From: SG8-39 sp041558415
GTDB lineage: Bacteria > Pseudomonadota > Gammaproteobacteria > Burkholderiales > SG8-39
Length of the DNA: 64,000 bases
NCBI GenBank assembly: GCA_041558415.1
Contig: JBFFEY010000008.1
Span: forward strand, 24,904 to 88,903
Direction: 5' to 3'
The notes under the pieces are model-generated. The model saw only the letters and a program-made list of their open reading frames with translations. It ran no database searches and had not been told where the DNA came from. The position numbers were made by a program, and so were the translations under genes. Shown piece by piece: positions 10,051 to 17,616 of this stretch (position 1 is its first letter; every line of letters begins with the position of its first letter).

Positions 10051-10748
10051 ACGCGCTCGATCGCGTGCACACGCTGACCTTCGACGCCTTCGGCACGATC
10101 CTCGACCTGGGCGGCAGCCACGCGCCGCGCCTGGCGGCGTTCCTCGAGGCGAAGGGCGTGGAGATGACGGCGGCCACGCTGTGGGGCCGCTGGCGCACGC
10201 GGCAGCGCATCGAGCAGTACCAGGACAACCAGTTCTGCGCCGGCCACTACGGCTACCTGGACTCGAGCCGCCGCGCGCTGCTCTACACGCTGCGCGCCCT
10301 CAAGCTGCCGTTCGATGCGGCCGATATCGAGCGCATCATGCAAGGCTGGCAGGAACTCAAGCCCTTTCCCGACGCGTTGCCGGGGCTTGCGCGGCTCAAG
10401 GGTCGCTTCAAGCTCGCAGTGCTGTCGAACGGCGAGCGCGACTATCTCGCCTACCTGGTGAAGCAGTGCATGCCGTTCGACTTCGCGGCCGTGATCTCGG
10501 TGCAAGAGGTCGGCGTGTTCAAGCCCAATCCGCAGGTCTACCGCTATGCCGCGCGCGTGCTGAACGCGGAGCCGCACGAGCTCATGATGGTCTCGGCGCA
10601 CAGCTTCGATGCGGTGGGCGCGCGCACTTCCGGCTACCGTGCGGCCTACGTCAACCGCTACGACCTACCCTACGACGAGACGCCCTACCGCGCCGACCTC
10701 GAGGCGCGCGACTTCCTCGATCTGGCGACGCAGCTGGGTTGCGCGTAG
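10047..10748 (+). CDS. HAD-superfamily hydrolase, haloacid dehalogenase type II-like
   Basis: The 233-residue protein has HAD motif I LTFDAFGTILD (nucleophile D in DAFGT, as in L-2-haloacid dehalogenases), motif II LAVLSNGE, motif III lysine in VGVFKPNPQVYRYA, and motif IV-like MMVSAHSFDAVGAR. The cap helices between motifs I and II fit the C1 type. It probably hydrolyses a small phosphate ester or a 2-haloacid; DAFGT leans to the dehalogenase subgroup but does not prove it. Its start overlaps the GGCT stop; the copper operon converges from the right with 11 bases between stops. Confidence 0.88.
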   Translation: MNALDRVHTLTFDAFGTILDLGGSHAPRLAAFLEAKGVEMTAATLWGRWRTRQRIEQYQDNQFCAGHYGYLDSSRRALLYTLRALKLPFDAADIERIMQGWQELKPFPDALPGLARLKGRFKLAVLSNGERDYLAYLVKQCMPFDFAAVISVQEVGVFKPNPQVYRYAARVLNAEPHELMMVSAHSFDAVGARTSGYRAAYVNRYDLPYDETPYRADLEARDFLDLATQLGCA

Positions 10749-10759
10749 TCGCGCCGCGC

Positions 10760-10966
10760 TCAGCTCTGCAGCGCTGCCTCGTAGCCCTCTTCCTTCACCG
10801 CCGCGATCAGGGCCTGTGCGTCGGCGCTGCCCTGGACCACGGCCTGCGCCTTTTCCAGACTGACGTCGGCCGATTCGACGCCGGGCACCTTGGCGAGCGC
10901 CTGGCTCACCGCCGCGACGCAGTGGTTGCAGGTCATGCCGCTGACCTTGAGAGTGGTGGCTTGCAT
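10760..10966 (-). CDS. copZ: copper chaperone, heavy-metal-associated (HMA) domain
   Basis: The 68-residue protein is one ferredoxin-like HMA domain with the metal-binding MTCNHC near residue 11 and the closing EEGYEAAL. It carries Cu(I) to the P-type ATPase encoded immediately upstream in the operon (36 bases away). A GGAG-like Shine-Dalgarno precedes the ATG on the minus strand. Confidence 0.9.
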   Translation of the reverse strand: MQATTLKVSGMTCNHCVAAVSQALAKVPGVESADVSLEKAQAVVQGSADAQALIAAVKEEGYEAALQS

Positions 10967-11001
10967 CGTCGTACTCCTCGTGCTTCGAAAATGTGGGATC
11001 T

Positions 11002-13527
11002 TCAGTGCGCCGCGGTTGCAGGCGCGGTGCCAGGGGCGACGTGCACACCGCGGCCGGGACCGACCGCCGGCGGTCCGCCCTGCGCAGGCACGCGCCGCAG
11101 GCGCAGGCTGTTGGTGACCACGAAGACGCTGGACAGCCCCATCGCCAGCCCGGCGAGCATCGGGTTGAGCGTCAGTCCCCAGGCCGGGTAGAAGACGCCC
11201 GCGGCGAGCGGGATCAGCAGGATGTTGTAGATGAAGGCCCAGAACAGGTTGCCGCGGATGGTGCGCATCGTGCGCCGCGCCACCTCGAAGGCGTTCAGCA
11301 GGCCGCCGAGGTCGCCGCGCGTCAGCGTAACGTCGGCCGCCTCGATGGCGATGTCGGTGCCGGTCGCAACGGCGACCCCGACCTCGGCCTGCGCCAGTGC
11401 GGGCGCGTCGTTGATGCCGTCGCCGACGAACGCCACGCGGCGGCCTTCGGCCTGCAGGCGCTGCACCGCTTCGGCCTTGGCCGAGGGCAGCACTTCGGCG
11501 GCGACATCGTCGAGTCCCGCCTGGCGTGCGATGGCCTGCGCGGTGCGCGTACTGTCACCGGTGACCATGCCGACGCGCAGACCGCGCGCCTTGAGCGCGG
11601 CGACGACCGCGCCCGACTCGGGTTTTAGGGGGTCGGCGACGCCGAGCACGCCCCAGGCCACGCCGTCGACCGCGAGCCAGATCGGCGTGCGCGCGCGCTC
11701 GGCGAGCCCGGCCGCCCGCGCGGCAAGCGACTCGCCCGAGACGCCTTCGCGCGCCAGCAGGCGCTCGGCGCCGAGCAGCACGCTCTTGCCTTCGACCATG
11801 GCCTTCACGCCATAGCCGGGAATCGCTTCGAAGCGTTCCGCCTGTGGATGCGCGACGCCGCGCGCCCGGGCGGCGCCGAGAATCGCCGCGGCAAGCGGGT
11901 GTTCGCTGCCGGCATCCGCGCCGGCGGCGAAGCGCAGGACCTCCGCGGTCTCGCGACCGGGCGCCGGTTCGATGTCGGTGAGTTGCGGCCGGCCCAGCGT
12001 CAGCGTGCCGGTCTTGTCGAACAGCACCGCGTCGACGTGGCTCAGCGCTTCGAGCGCTTCGCCCTTGCGGAACAGCACGCCGAGCTCGGCGGCACGCCCG
12101 CTGCCGACCATGATCGCGGCGGGCGTGGCGAGTCCCATGGCGCAGGGACAGGCAACGACCAGCACCGCCACGGTGCTCACCAGCGCCAGCGTGATCGCCG
12201 GCGCCGGCGCGAACGCGAGCCAGACGACGAACGTGAGCGCGGCGATCGCCAGCACGATCGGCGTGAACACGCGCACCACCCGGTCGGCGAGGCGCTGGAT
12301 CGGCAGCTTCGAGCCCTGCGCCTGCTCGACCATGCGGATGATCTGCGCCAGCATGGTCTGCTTGCCGACCTGGCGTGCCTCGACGCGCAGCAGGCCGTGC
12401 TGGTTCACGGTGCCGCCGACCACGCGGTCGCCGGCGCGCTTCGCCACCGGCATCGGCTCGCCGGTGAGCATCGATTCGTCGACATAGCTTTCGCCCTCGC
12501 GCACTTCGCCGTCGACCGGCACCCGCTCGCCGGGGCGCACGATCACCTGTTCGCCGCGTAGCACGCTCGCAATCGGCACGTCCTGTTCGGCGCCGTCGCG
12601 CAGCACGCGTGCGGTCTTCGCCTGCAGGCCGATCAGCTTGCGGATGGCGGCGCCGGTGCGGCCCTTGGCGAGCGCCTCGAGGTACTTGCCCATGAGGATC
12701 AGCGTGACGACCACCGCCGCCGACTCGAAGTAGACGTGGCGCGCTTCGGCCGGCAGGAGTCCCGGTGCGAGCACTGCGACCGCGCTGTAGAGCCAGGCCG
12801 CGCCGACGCCGGTCATCACCAGGCTGTTCATGTCGGGCGACGCGTGCCGGAAGGCGGCCCAGCCGCTGCTGAAGAAGCGCCGTCCGGGGCCGAAGACCAC
12901 CGCGCTGCCGAGCACGAGCTGCAGCCACTCCCAGAAGCGCGGCGTGGGCGCGACGCGCTCGAGCAGTCCGCCGAGTGCCGGCAGCAGCATCGGGCCCATG
13001 GCCAGCACGACGATCGGCAGGGACAGGACCGCCGCGATCACCGTATCGCGCAGGCGCGCCTGCAGTTCGGCCTCGCGTGCCTGCGCCTCGGCGTTGGTGC
13101 CGTCTTGCGCGTCGAGCGGCCGCGCCGTGTAGCCGGCGTCCGCCACCGCCTGCAGCAGCGCTTCGGGCGAAACCGTCGCTGGGAAATAGCGCACGCTCGC
13201 ACGCTCAGTGGCGAGGTTCACGTCCGCCGCGATCACGCCGGGCGTGGCGCGCAGCGCGCGTTCGACGCGGTTCGAGCAGTTGGCGCAGGTCATGCCGCCG
13301 ATGGCGAGTTCGAGCTGGGCGCTCACCGGCTCGTAGCCGGCATCCGTGACGGCTGCCGCAATTGCGTCGGGACCGACTGCGGCCGGATCGAACTGCACGC
13401 TGGCACGTTCGGTGGCGAGGTTCACGCTGGCCTCGGTCACGCCGGGCAGCTTGCGCAGCACGCGCTCGACGCGTGCGCTGCAGTTGGCGCAGGTCATGCC
13501 GCGCACGGCAATTTCGATCGTCTTCAT
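11002..13527 (-). CDS. copA: copper-translocating P1B-type ATPase with two N-terminal HMA domains
   Basis: The 841-residue pump has two HMA domains, each with MTCANC. Eight membrane helices include the ion-binding VACPCAMGLATPAAIM, the TGE-type actuator loop MLTGEPMPVAKR, the phosphorylation site FDKTGTLTLG and the hinge FVGDGINDAPALA. It exports Cu(I) from the cytoplasm. The start at 13527 (MKTIEIAVRGMTCANC) was chosen because the first HMA strand begins there; upstream in-frame sequence overlaps the regulator gene. It is the middle gene of the operon regulator - copA - copZ. Confidence 0.96.
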   Translation of the reverse strand: MKTIEIAVRGMTCANCSARVERVLRKLPGVTEASVNLATERASVQFDPAAVGPDAIAAAVTDAGYEPVSAQLELAIGGMTCANCSNRVERALRATPGVIAADVNLATERASVRYFPATVSPEALLQAVADAGYTARPLDAQDGTNAEAQAREAELQARLRDTVIAAVLSLPIVVLAMGPMLLPALGGLLERVAPTPRFWEWLQLVLGSAVVFGPGRRFFSSGWAAFRHASPDMNSLVMTGVGAAWLYSAVAVLAPGLLPAEARHVYFESAAVVVTLILMGKYLEALAKGRTGAAIRKLIGLQAKTARVLRDGAEQDVPIASVLRGEQVIVRPGERVPVDGEVREGESYVDESMLTGEPMPVAKRAGDRVVGGTVNQHGLLRVEARQVGKQTMLAQIIRMVEQAQGSKLPIQRLADRVVRVFTPIVLAIAALTFVVWLAFAPAPAITLALVSTVAVLVVACPCAMGLATPAAIMVGSGRAAELGVLFRKGEALEALSHVDAVLFDKTGTLTLGRPQLTDIEPAPGRETAEVLRFAAGADAGSEHPLAAAILGAARARGVAHPQAERFEAIPGYGVKAMVEGKSVLLGAERLLAREGVSGESLAARAAGLAERARTPIWLAVDGVAWGVLGVADPLKPESGAVVAALKARGLRVGMVTGDSTRTAQAIARQAGLDDVAAEVLPSAKAEAVQRLQAEGRRVAFVGDGINDAPALAQAEVGVAVATGTDIAIEAADVTLTRGDLGGLLNAFEVARRTMRTIRGNLFWAFIYNILLIPLAAGVFYPAWGLTLNPMLAGLAMGLSSVFVVTNSLRLRRVPAQGGPPAVGPGRGVHVAPGTAPATAAH

Positions 13528-13541
13528 ACAGTCGTCCTCGC

Positions 13542-13949
13542 TCAGTCGTCCTCGCGCGCGAGCGCCGCGAGGATCGGGCATTCGCCGGTGACGCCATGGC
13601 CACTGCAGCGCGCCTCGAGCGCGGCGAGGCCGCGCTTCATGCGCTTGAGGGCATCGATGCGCTGCTCCAGGTCGGCGATCTTGGCCTGCGTGACACGCTT
13701 CACATCGCGCGCGCGGGCGCGCGGGTTGTCGCTCAGCGCGAGCAGCTCAGCGATCCCTTCGAGCGAGAAGCCGAGCGCCTGCGCGCGGCGGATGAAGCGC
13801 AGCCGCGTCGCGGCATCGCTGTCGTAGACGCGGTAGCCGGATGCGGTGCGGCTCGCGGGCGGCAGCAGGCCGAGGCGCTCGTAGTAGCGCAGCGCGCCGG
13901 CGCCGATACCGATATCCTTGGCGAGTTTCCCGATGGTGACCGTCGACAT
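13542..13949 (-). CDS. MerR-family heavy-metal-responsive regulator (CueR-like)
   Basis: The 135-residue activator has the N-terminal winged helix MSTVTIGKLAKDIGIGAGAL...RYYERLGLLPP, a coiled-coil dimerisation helix and the metal loop CSGHGVTGECPIL. There are two cysteines, eight residues apart; this is one more than in E. coli CueR, so the metal preference is not certain. It would respond to Cu(I), possibly other soft metals, and twist its own promoter to express the pump and chaperone. GGAGA precedes the ATG at 13949. As first gene of the operon it is likely autoregulated. Confidence 0.9.
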   Translation of the reverse strand: MSTVTIGKLAKDIGIGAGALRYYERLGLLPPASRTASGYRVYDSDAATRLRFIRRAQALGFSLEGIAELLALSDNPRARARDVKRVTQAKIADLEQRIDALKRMKRGLAALEARCSGHGVTGECPILAALAREDD

Positions 13950-13976
13950 GGCAGTTTCTCCAGGAAGTCGAAGCAA

Positions 13977-14007
13977 GCTTAAACCTTAAAGTAAGGTGTA
14001 AAGTCAA
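13977..14007 (-). promoter_or_regulatory. MerR-type promoter with operator palindrome for the copper operon
   Basis: On the minus strand, -35 TTGACT (14002-14007) and a -10-like TTAAGC (13977-13982) are separated by an over-long 19-base spacer (13983-14001). Inside the spacer is an exact palindrome ACCTTA-CTT-TAAGGT (13983-13997). Over-long spacing with a central dyad is the signature of MerR-family activated promoters. Confidence 0.8.
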
Positions 14008-14098
14008 CCCCCGCCGACGAGAAGACCGCATGCGACTGCTGCGTCCGATTCGCGAATGCCGCGACCCCTGCCTGCCGCCCGCGGGCGCGGCCTAGCCG

Positions 14099-14494
14099 AT
14101 GCGCCATTTCACGACCTCGGCGCGGGCCACCGCGGCGACGCAGACCGCGCCCGACGGCTCGCGCCTGCGGCCGCTGGCGCGCCTGCCGGGCGCCAGCGTG
14201 GCGGAGTTCGAGCTCGCGCCGGGAAGCACCTCGCGCGCCGTCGTGCATCGCACGATCGACGAGATCTGGTACGTGCTCGCCGGCGCCGGCGAGCTGTGGC
14301 GACGGCAGGGCGCGCGCGAGGAGACCGTGGCGCTCGAGCCGGGCGTCTGCCTCACGATTCCCTGCGGCACGCAGTTCCAGTTCCGGGCGCGCGGCGCGCA
14401 GACCTTGCGCGTGCTCGGCATCAGCCTGCCGCCCTGGCCGGGCGCGGGCGAGGCGCTGTCGGCCGACGGGCCCTGGTCGCCGCAGGGCGTGTGA
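14099..14494 (+). CDS. cupin-domain protein
   Basis: The 131-residue protein has a recognisable cupin core (EFELAPGSTSRAVVHRTIDE then IWYVLAGAGELWRRQG; later LEPGVCLTIPCGTQFQFRAR). The histidine and glutamate of HRTIDEIWYV fit motif 1, while motif 2 has Gln (TQFQF) where a metal-binding His is usual, so the metal site may be altered. Function unknown. It is divergent from the copper operon and is followed at 32 bases by a methyltransferase gene that has its own -10 element. Confidence 0.72.
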   Translation: MRHFTTSARATAATQTAPDGSRLRPLARLPGASVAEFELAPGSTSRAVVHRTIDEIWYVLAGAGELWRRQGAREETVALEPGVCLTIPCGTQFQFRARGAQTLRVLGISLPPWPGAGEALSADGPWSPQGV

Positions 14495-14510
14495 GGCAGC
14501 GTCAGTCCCT

Positions 14511-14516
14511 CTAGAA
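14511..14516 (+). promoter_or_regulatory. -10 element TAGAAT before the methyltransferase gene
   Basis: TAGAAT lies 9 bases before the ATG at 14526, giving a nearly leaderless transcript. Similar TAGAAT boxes precede the starts at 28861 and 49299, suggesting a common promoter style in this genome. No convincing -35 was found. Confidence 0.4.
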
Positions 14517-14525
14517 TCTCCTGCA

Positions 14526-15158
14526 ATGGAAGGCGCAGCGCTTCGCGAGATTCTCGCCGTTTCCGAATTCCTCGGCCTGGCGCGGCGCTTTGCCGCGATC
14601 GAGGGCTGGATCAGCGACATCGAGGGTTACGTGCTGTACCGTCTCGCCCGCGACGGCGAAGGCGAGGGCGCGATCGTCGAGATCGGCAGCTGGATGGGGA
14701 AGTCGACGGCCTGGCTCGCCGCGGGCAGCCTGGCGCGCAAGCGCGAGCCGGTGCACGCCATCGACACCTTCGAGGGCAGCGCCGAGCACCAGGACATGGC
14801 GGTGCTGCGCGAGGCCGGCACGACCTTTCACCGCTTCAGCGAGAATATCGAGCGCGCCGGCGTTTCTGCGCACGTCGAACCGCAGGTCGCCTCCTCGCTG
14901 CAGGCGGCGGCGAAGTGGGACGGGCGGCCGATCCGGCTGCTGTTCATCGACGGCGATCACGCATACGAGGCGGTGAAAGCGGACCTCGAAGCCTGGCTGC
15001 CGTTCGTTGCGCCCGGCGGCTACATCGTGCTGGACGACGTGATCGACGCCTTTCCCGGCGTGCAGCGCCTGTTCGCCGAGGCGACTGCGGAGCGCGGGCC
15101 GCTCAAGCGGCTGATGGGCGTGGCGAAGATCTGGGTGACGCGCAAGAAAGGGGCTTAA
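14526..15158 (+). CDS. class I SAM-dependent methyltransferase (Methyltransf_24 type)
   Basis: The 210-residue protein has the Rossmann SAM motif I as AIVEIGSWMGKSTAWLA. An acidic ribose-binding residue sits in VHAIDTFEGS, and RLLFIDGDHAYEAVKADLEAW and PGGYIVLDDV complete the pattern of the CmcI/Methyltransf_24 group. Such enzymes methylate O or N on small molecules or glycans. The partner gene 4 bases downstream encodes a small coiled-coil membrane protein, so they may be co-expressed. Substrate unknown. Confidence 0.82.
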   Translation: MEGAALREILAVSEFLGLARRFAAIEGWISDIEGYVLYRLARDGEGEGAIVEIGSWMGKSTAWLAAGSLARKREPVHAIDTFEGSAEHQDMAVLREAGTTFHRFSENIERAGVSAHVEPQVASSLQAAAKWDGRPIRLLFIDGDHAYEAVKADLEAWLPFVAPGGYIVLDDVIDAFPGVQRLFAEATAERGPLKRLMGVAKIWVTRKKGA

Positions 15159-15162
15159 ATCG

Positions 15163-15504
15163 ATGGCGGCTTGGCTGATTCCCGCACTCAAGGCGGTGCT
15201 GCCGCACGTGGGCACGATCGTGTCGGCGGCGGCGCCGGTGTTCACCAAGAAGAGCGACGAAACGGTCGCCAACCAGGCATTCCTGCTGCAGCAGCAGATC
15301 ACCGAGCTGCAGGCGGCTGCGTCGCAGAACGCGGCGCACGTGCGCGAGCTGGCCGAGCAGCTGCAGAGCACGGTCGCCGCGCTCGAGCAGGGGGCGACGA
15401 TGGCGGAGGCGCGGCTGCGCCGCGCGCTGGTTTTTTGCGCTGCCGCAATCGGCGTTTCCGCGCTCGCTCTGGTGGTCGCGCTGCTGCCGTACCTCGGCCG
15501 CTGA
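15163..15504 (+). CDS. unrecognised small protein: coiled coil with C-terminal membrane helix
   Basis: The 113-residue protein MAAWLIPALKAVLPHVGTIV has a hydrophobic N-terminal helix. A heptad-rich segment FLLQQQITELQAAASQNAAH with two further heptads follows, ending in one strong C-terminal TM helix (ALVFCAAAIGVSALALVVAL). I do not recognise the family. AAAGGGG precedes its ATG, 4 bases after the methyltransferase stop. It looks like a membrane-tethered coiled coil. Confidence 0.6.
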   Translation: MAAWLIPALKAVLPHVGTIVSAAAPVFTKKSDETVANQAFLLQQQITELQAAASQNAAHVRELAEQLQSTVAALEQGATMAEARLRRALVFCAAAIGVSALALVVALLPYLGR

Positions 15505-15535
15505 ACGCGACCGCCCGCCCGGTTCCGGGCGTATG

Positions 15536-15561
15536 CTCCTTGCCGCTGACACGGCAAGGAG
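15536..15561 (+). promoter_or_regulatory. perfect inverted repeat covering the Shine-Dalgarno of the MAPEG gene
   Basis: CTCCTTGCCG (15536-15545) and CGGCAAGGAG (15552-15561) form a perfect 10-bp stem with a 6-base loop. The right arm contains the AAGGAG that serves the ATG at 15568. If present in the mRNA it would occlude translation initiation. A TATGCT -10-like element overlaps the left arm (15532-15537), so transcripts starting there would lack most of the stem. Confidence 0.5.
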
Positions 15562-15567
15562 GCGGCA

Positions 15568-15960
15568 ATGAAACCTGAACTGGCGTATCTCGTATGGGCA
15601 ACCGTGCTGACCGGCGTGCTCTGGATCCCGTACATCCTCGATCGGATCATGGTGCGCGGGCTGATCGACGCGGTCGGTTATCCGGAGAATCCGAAACCGC
15701 AGTCGCCCTGGGCGCAGCGCCTGATGAAGGCGCACAACAACGCGGTCGAGAACCTGGTGCTGTTCGCGGCGCTGATCCTCACGGCCCAGGCGGTGGGCGT
15801 GAGCGGCCCGACCATCGCCACTGCGGCGGCGGTGTACTTCTGGGCACGCCTGGTGCACGCGCTGAGCTACACCTTCGCGGTGCCCTGGCTGCGCACGCTG
15901 TCCTTCGCCGTGGCGTGGTTCGCGATGGTGGTGATCGCGGTGCAGGTGCTGGGCGCCTGA
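15568..15960 (+). CDS. MAPEG-family membrane protein
   Basis: The 130-residue protein has four hydrophobic helices and MAPEG signatures: RLMKAHNNAVENLVLFAALIL (the family N-E-N/E-x-L element) and a later WARLVHALSYTFAVPWLRTL. The family covers membrane glutathione transferases and eicosanoid enzymes; bacterial members are mostly uncharacterised. Translation may be controlled by the hairpin over its Shine-Dalgarno sequence. Confidence 0.82.
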   Translation: MKPELAYLVWATVLTGVLWIPYILDRIMVRGLIDAVGYPENPKPQSPWAQRLMKAHNNAVENLVLFAALILTAQAVGVSGPTIATAAAVYFWARLVHALSYTFAVPWLRTLSFAVAWFAMVVIAVQVLGA

Positions 15961-15985
15961 GGCACGGTCGGCGACGGCGTATCCG

Positions 15986-16474
15986 ATGATCCGGCGCTGT
16001 GGTGAAGCGGACATTGCGGCGCTGTTCGAAATCATCAACGACGCGGCGCAGGCCTACCGGGGCGTGATCCCGCCCGACCGCTGGCACGAGCCCTACATGC
16101 CGCTCGAGGAACTGCGGCGCGAAATCGCCGACGGCGTCGAATTCTGGGGCGAGGAGGCCGACGGCGTGCTGCAGGGCGTGATGGGCATCCAGCGCCGTGG
16201 CGAAGTCGACCTCATCCGCCACGCCTATGTGCGCACGCACGCAAGGCGCCGGGGCGTCGGCACGCGGCTGCTCGCGCAGCTCGTCGCCTCGGCGCAAAAG
16301 CCGCTGCTCGTCGGCACCTGGGCCGACGCGCGCTGGGCGGTGCGCTTCTACGAGAAGAACGGTTTCCGTCTGCTGCCGCGCGATGAGACCGAGCGCCTGC
16401 TGCGCCGCTTCTGGAACGTCCCCGCGCGCCAGATCGAAACCTCGGTGGTGCTGGCAAGCCCCGCATGGACCTGA
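15986..16474 (+). CDS. GNAT-family N-acetyltransferase
   Basis: The 162-residue protein has a GNAT acetyl-CoA motif A: VDLIRHAYVRTHARRRGVGTRLLAQL (R/Q-x-x-G-x-G/A). A C-terminal RFYEKNGFRLLPRDE corresponds to motif B (Y-E-K-x-G-F). The start MIRRCGEADIAALFEIINDA is the usual first strand and helix. It acetylates an unknown amine. The stop overlaps the start of the GFA gene by 10 bases. Confidence 0.86.
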   Translation: MIRRCGEADIAALFEIINDAAQAYRGVIPPDRWHEPYMPLEELRREIADGVEFWGEEADGVLQGVMGIQRRGEVDLIRHAYVRTHARRRGVGTRLLAQLVASAQKPLLVGTWADARWAVRFYEKNGFRLLPRDETERLLRRFWNVPARQIETSVVLASPAWT

Positions 16475-16860
16475 TCAAGCATGCGGGCGGCTGCCATTGC
16501 GGGCGGGTGCGCTTCGAGCTGCTCGCGCCGGCGCGCATCCGCGTCAACCAGTGCAACTGCTCGATCTGCAGCAAGACCGGCTACCTGCACCTGGTGGTGC
16601 CGCAGGAGCGCTTCACGCTGCTCTCGGGCGCCGAGGCGCTCACCGAGTACCGTTTCAATACCGGGCAGGCGAAGCACCTGTTCTGCTCGGTCTGCGGCGT
16701 CAAGTCGTTCTACGTGCCGCGCTCGCATCCCGACGGCATCAGCGTCAACGCGCGCTGCCTGGACGAGGGCACGGTCGAGGAGATGACGATCGGCCAGACC
16801 GACGGCCGCAACTGGGAACGGGCCTACCCGGCGGGCCGCGCCGGGCGCTTCGACAACTGA
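16465..16860 (+). CDS. GFA (glutathione-dependent formaldehyde-activating enzyme)-like zinc protein
   Basis: The 131-residue protein has the Mss4-like zinc fold with GGCHCGRVRF, NQCNCSICSKTGY and LFCSVCGVKSFYV, giving the cysteine pairs that bind structural and catalytic zinc. The family includes the glutathione/formaldehyde adduct-forming Gfa, but many members (CENP-V-like) are unassigned. It overlaps the GNAT gene and is likely co-transcribed. Confidence 0.85.
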   Translation: MDLIKHAGGCHCGRVRFELLAPARIRVNQCNCSICSKTGYLHLVVPQERFTLLSGAEALTEYRFNTGQAKHLFCSVCGVKSFYVPRSHPDGISVNARCLDEGTVEEMTIGQTDGRNWERAYPAGRAGRFDN

Positions 16861-16879
16861 CGCGCGCGGCCCGCGTTCG

Positions 16880-17275
16880 TCAGGCGGCCGCCGGCCGGCT
16901 CAGCCGCGCGTAGGCCACCGTGCAGAAGAAGAACACGATGCTGAGCGCGATTTCGCCGAGCGCAAGCTGCTGCGAAAGCCCGCGCTCGCTCCAGCCGCGC
17001 ATCACGCCCTCGACGAAGTAGAACAGCACCAGCATGCCGGACCACTGGTAGGTGTAGCGCCAGCCGCGCACGATGCCGTAGAGCGGCGCCGCGAGCGGCA
17101 GCGCCTTGTAGGCGAGCAGCGATCCGCCCGGCCGGATCGGCGCCAGCCACAGTTCCCAGGCGACGCAGAGGGCGAGCAGGCCGAACAGGCTGACCGAGGC
17201 GCCCACGCGAAGCCAATCGAGCGTTTCGCGCCGCGTGGCGCTATGCTGGCCCTGCCGTGAAGAATCTTGCGCCAC
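16880..17275 (-). CDS. DUF2069 inner-membrane protein
   Basis: The 131-residue protein has four hydrophobic segments with the DUF2069 core LCVAWELWLAPIRPGGSLLA, KALPLAAPLYGIVRGWRYTY and QWSGMLVLFYFVEGVMR. This is the small membrane protein often found beside wrbA in beta- and gammaproteobacteria, and wrbA is indeed two genes away here. The longest reading begins with GTG at 17275; a slightly later start is possible because this end overlaps the divergent gene by 19 bases. Confidence 0.78.
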   Translation of the reverse strand: MAQDSSRQGQHSATRRETLDWLRVGASVSLFGLLALCVAWELWLAPIRPGGSLLAYKALPLAAPLYGIVRGWRYTYQWSGMLVLFYFVEGVMRGWSERGLSQQLALGEIALSIVFFFCTVAYARLSRPAAA

Positions 17276-17616
17276 AACTATTCCGTCAGCGGTTTCTGGT
17301 CGAAGGCTACACCAAGGCAGCGGTCGACCGGCAGATGCTGGAAGCGGCGATGAACGGGCTGGCCGCGCACCTTGGCCTGCGCGCCTACGCCGCGCCGGTG
17401 ATCTTCGCGCCGGGCAGCGCGGCGCGCGCCGGCAACCAGGGTTTCGACGCCTTTCTGCCGCTCGCCGACTCGGGCATCTCGCTCTACTACTGGGCGAGCG
17501 CGCGCTTCATTTCGGTGCTGCTCTATACCTGCGCCCGGTTCGATGAGGCCGCTGCGATCGACTACCTGCGCGAAGCGTTCGCCATCGACGGCGAGATCGC
17601 GAGCGTCTCGCTCTAG
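17257..17616 (+). CDS. SpeD-like (S-adenosylmethionine decarboxylase fold) protein with altered active site
   Basis: The 119-residue protein (GTG start) resembles prokaryotic AdoMet decarboxylases: GLRAYAAPVIFAPG, NQGFDAFLPLADSGISLYYW and FISVLLYTCARFDEAAAIDYL. Aligning DSG with the ESH self-cleavage site gives S72 and C92 with the same 20-residue spacing as Ser63 and Cys83 of the Thermotoga enzyme, but Y77 stands where the processing His68 should be. It may be a polyamine-pathway relative with different chemistry or no self-processing. TATGCT at 17241-17246 is a likely -10. Its stop overlaps that of wrbA tail to tail. Confidence 0.6.
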   Translation: MKNLAPQLFRQRFLVEGYTKAAVDRQMLEAAMNGLAAHLGLRAYAAPVIFAPGSAARAGNQGFDAFLPLADSGISLYYWASARFISVLLYTCARFDEAAAIDYLREAFAIDGEIASVSL

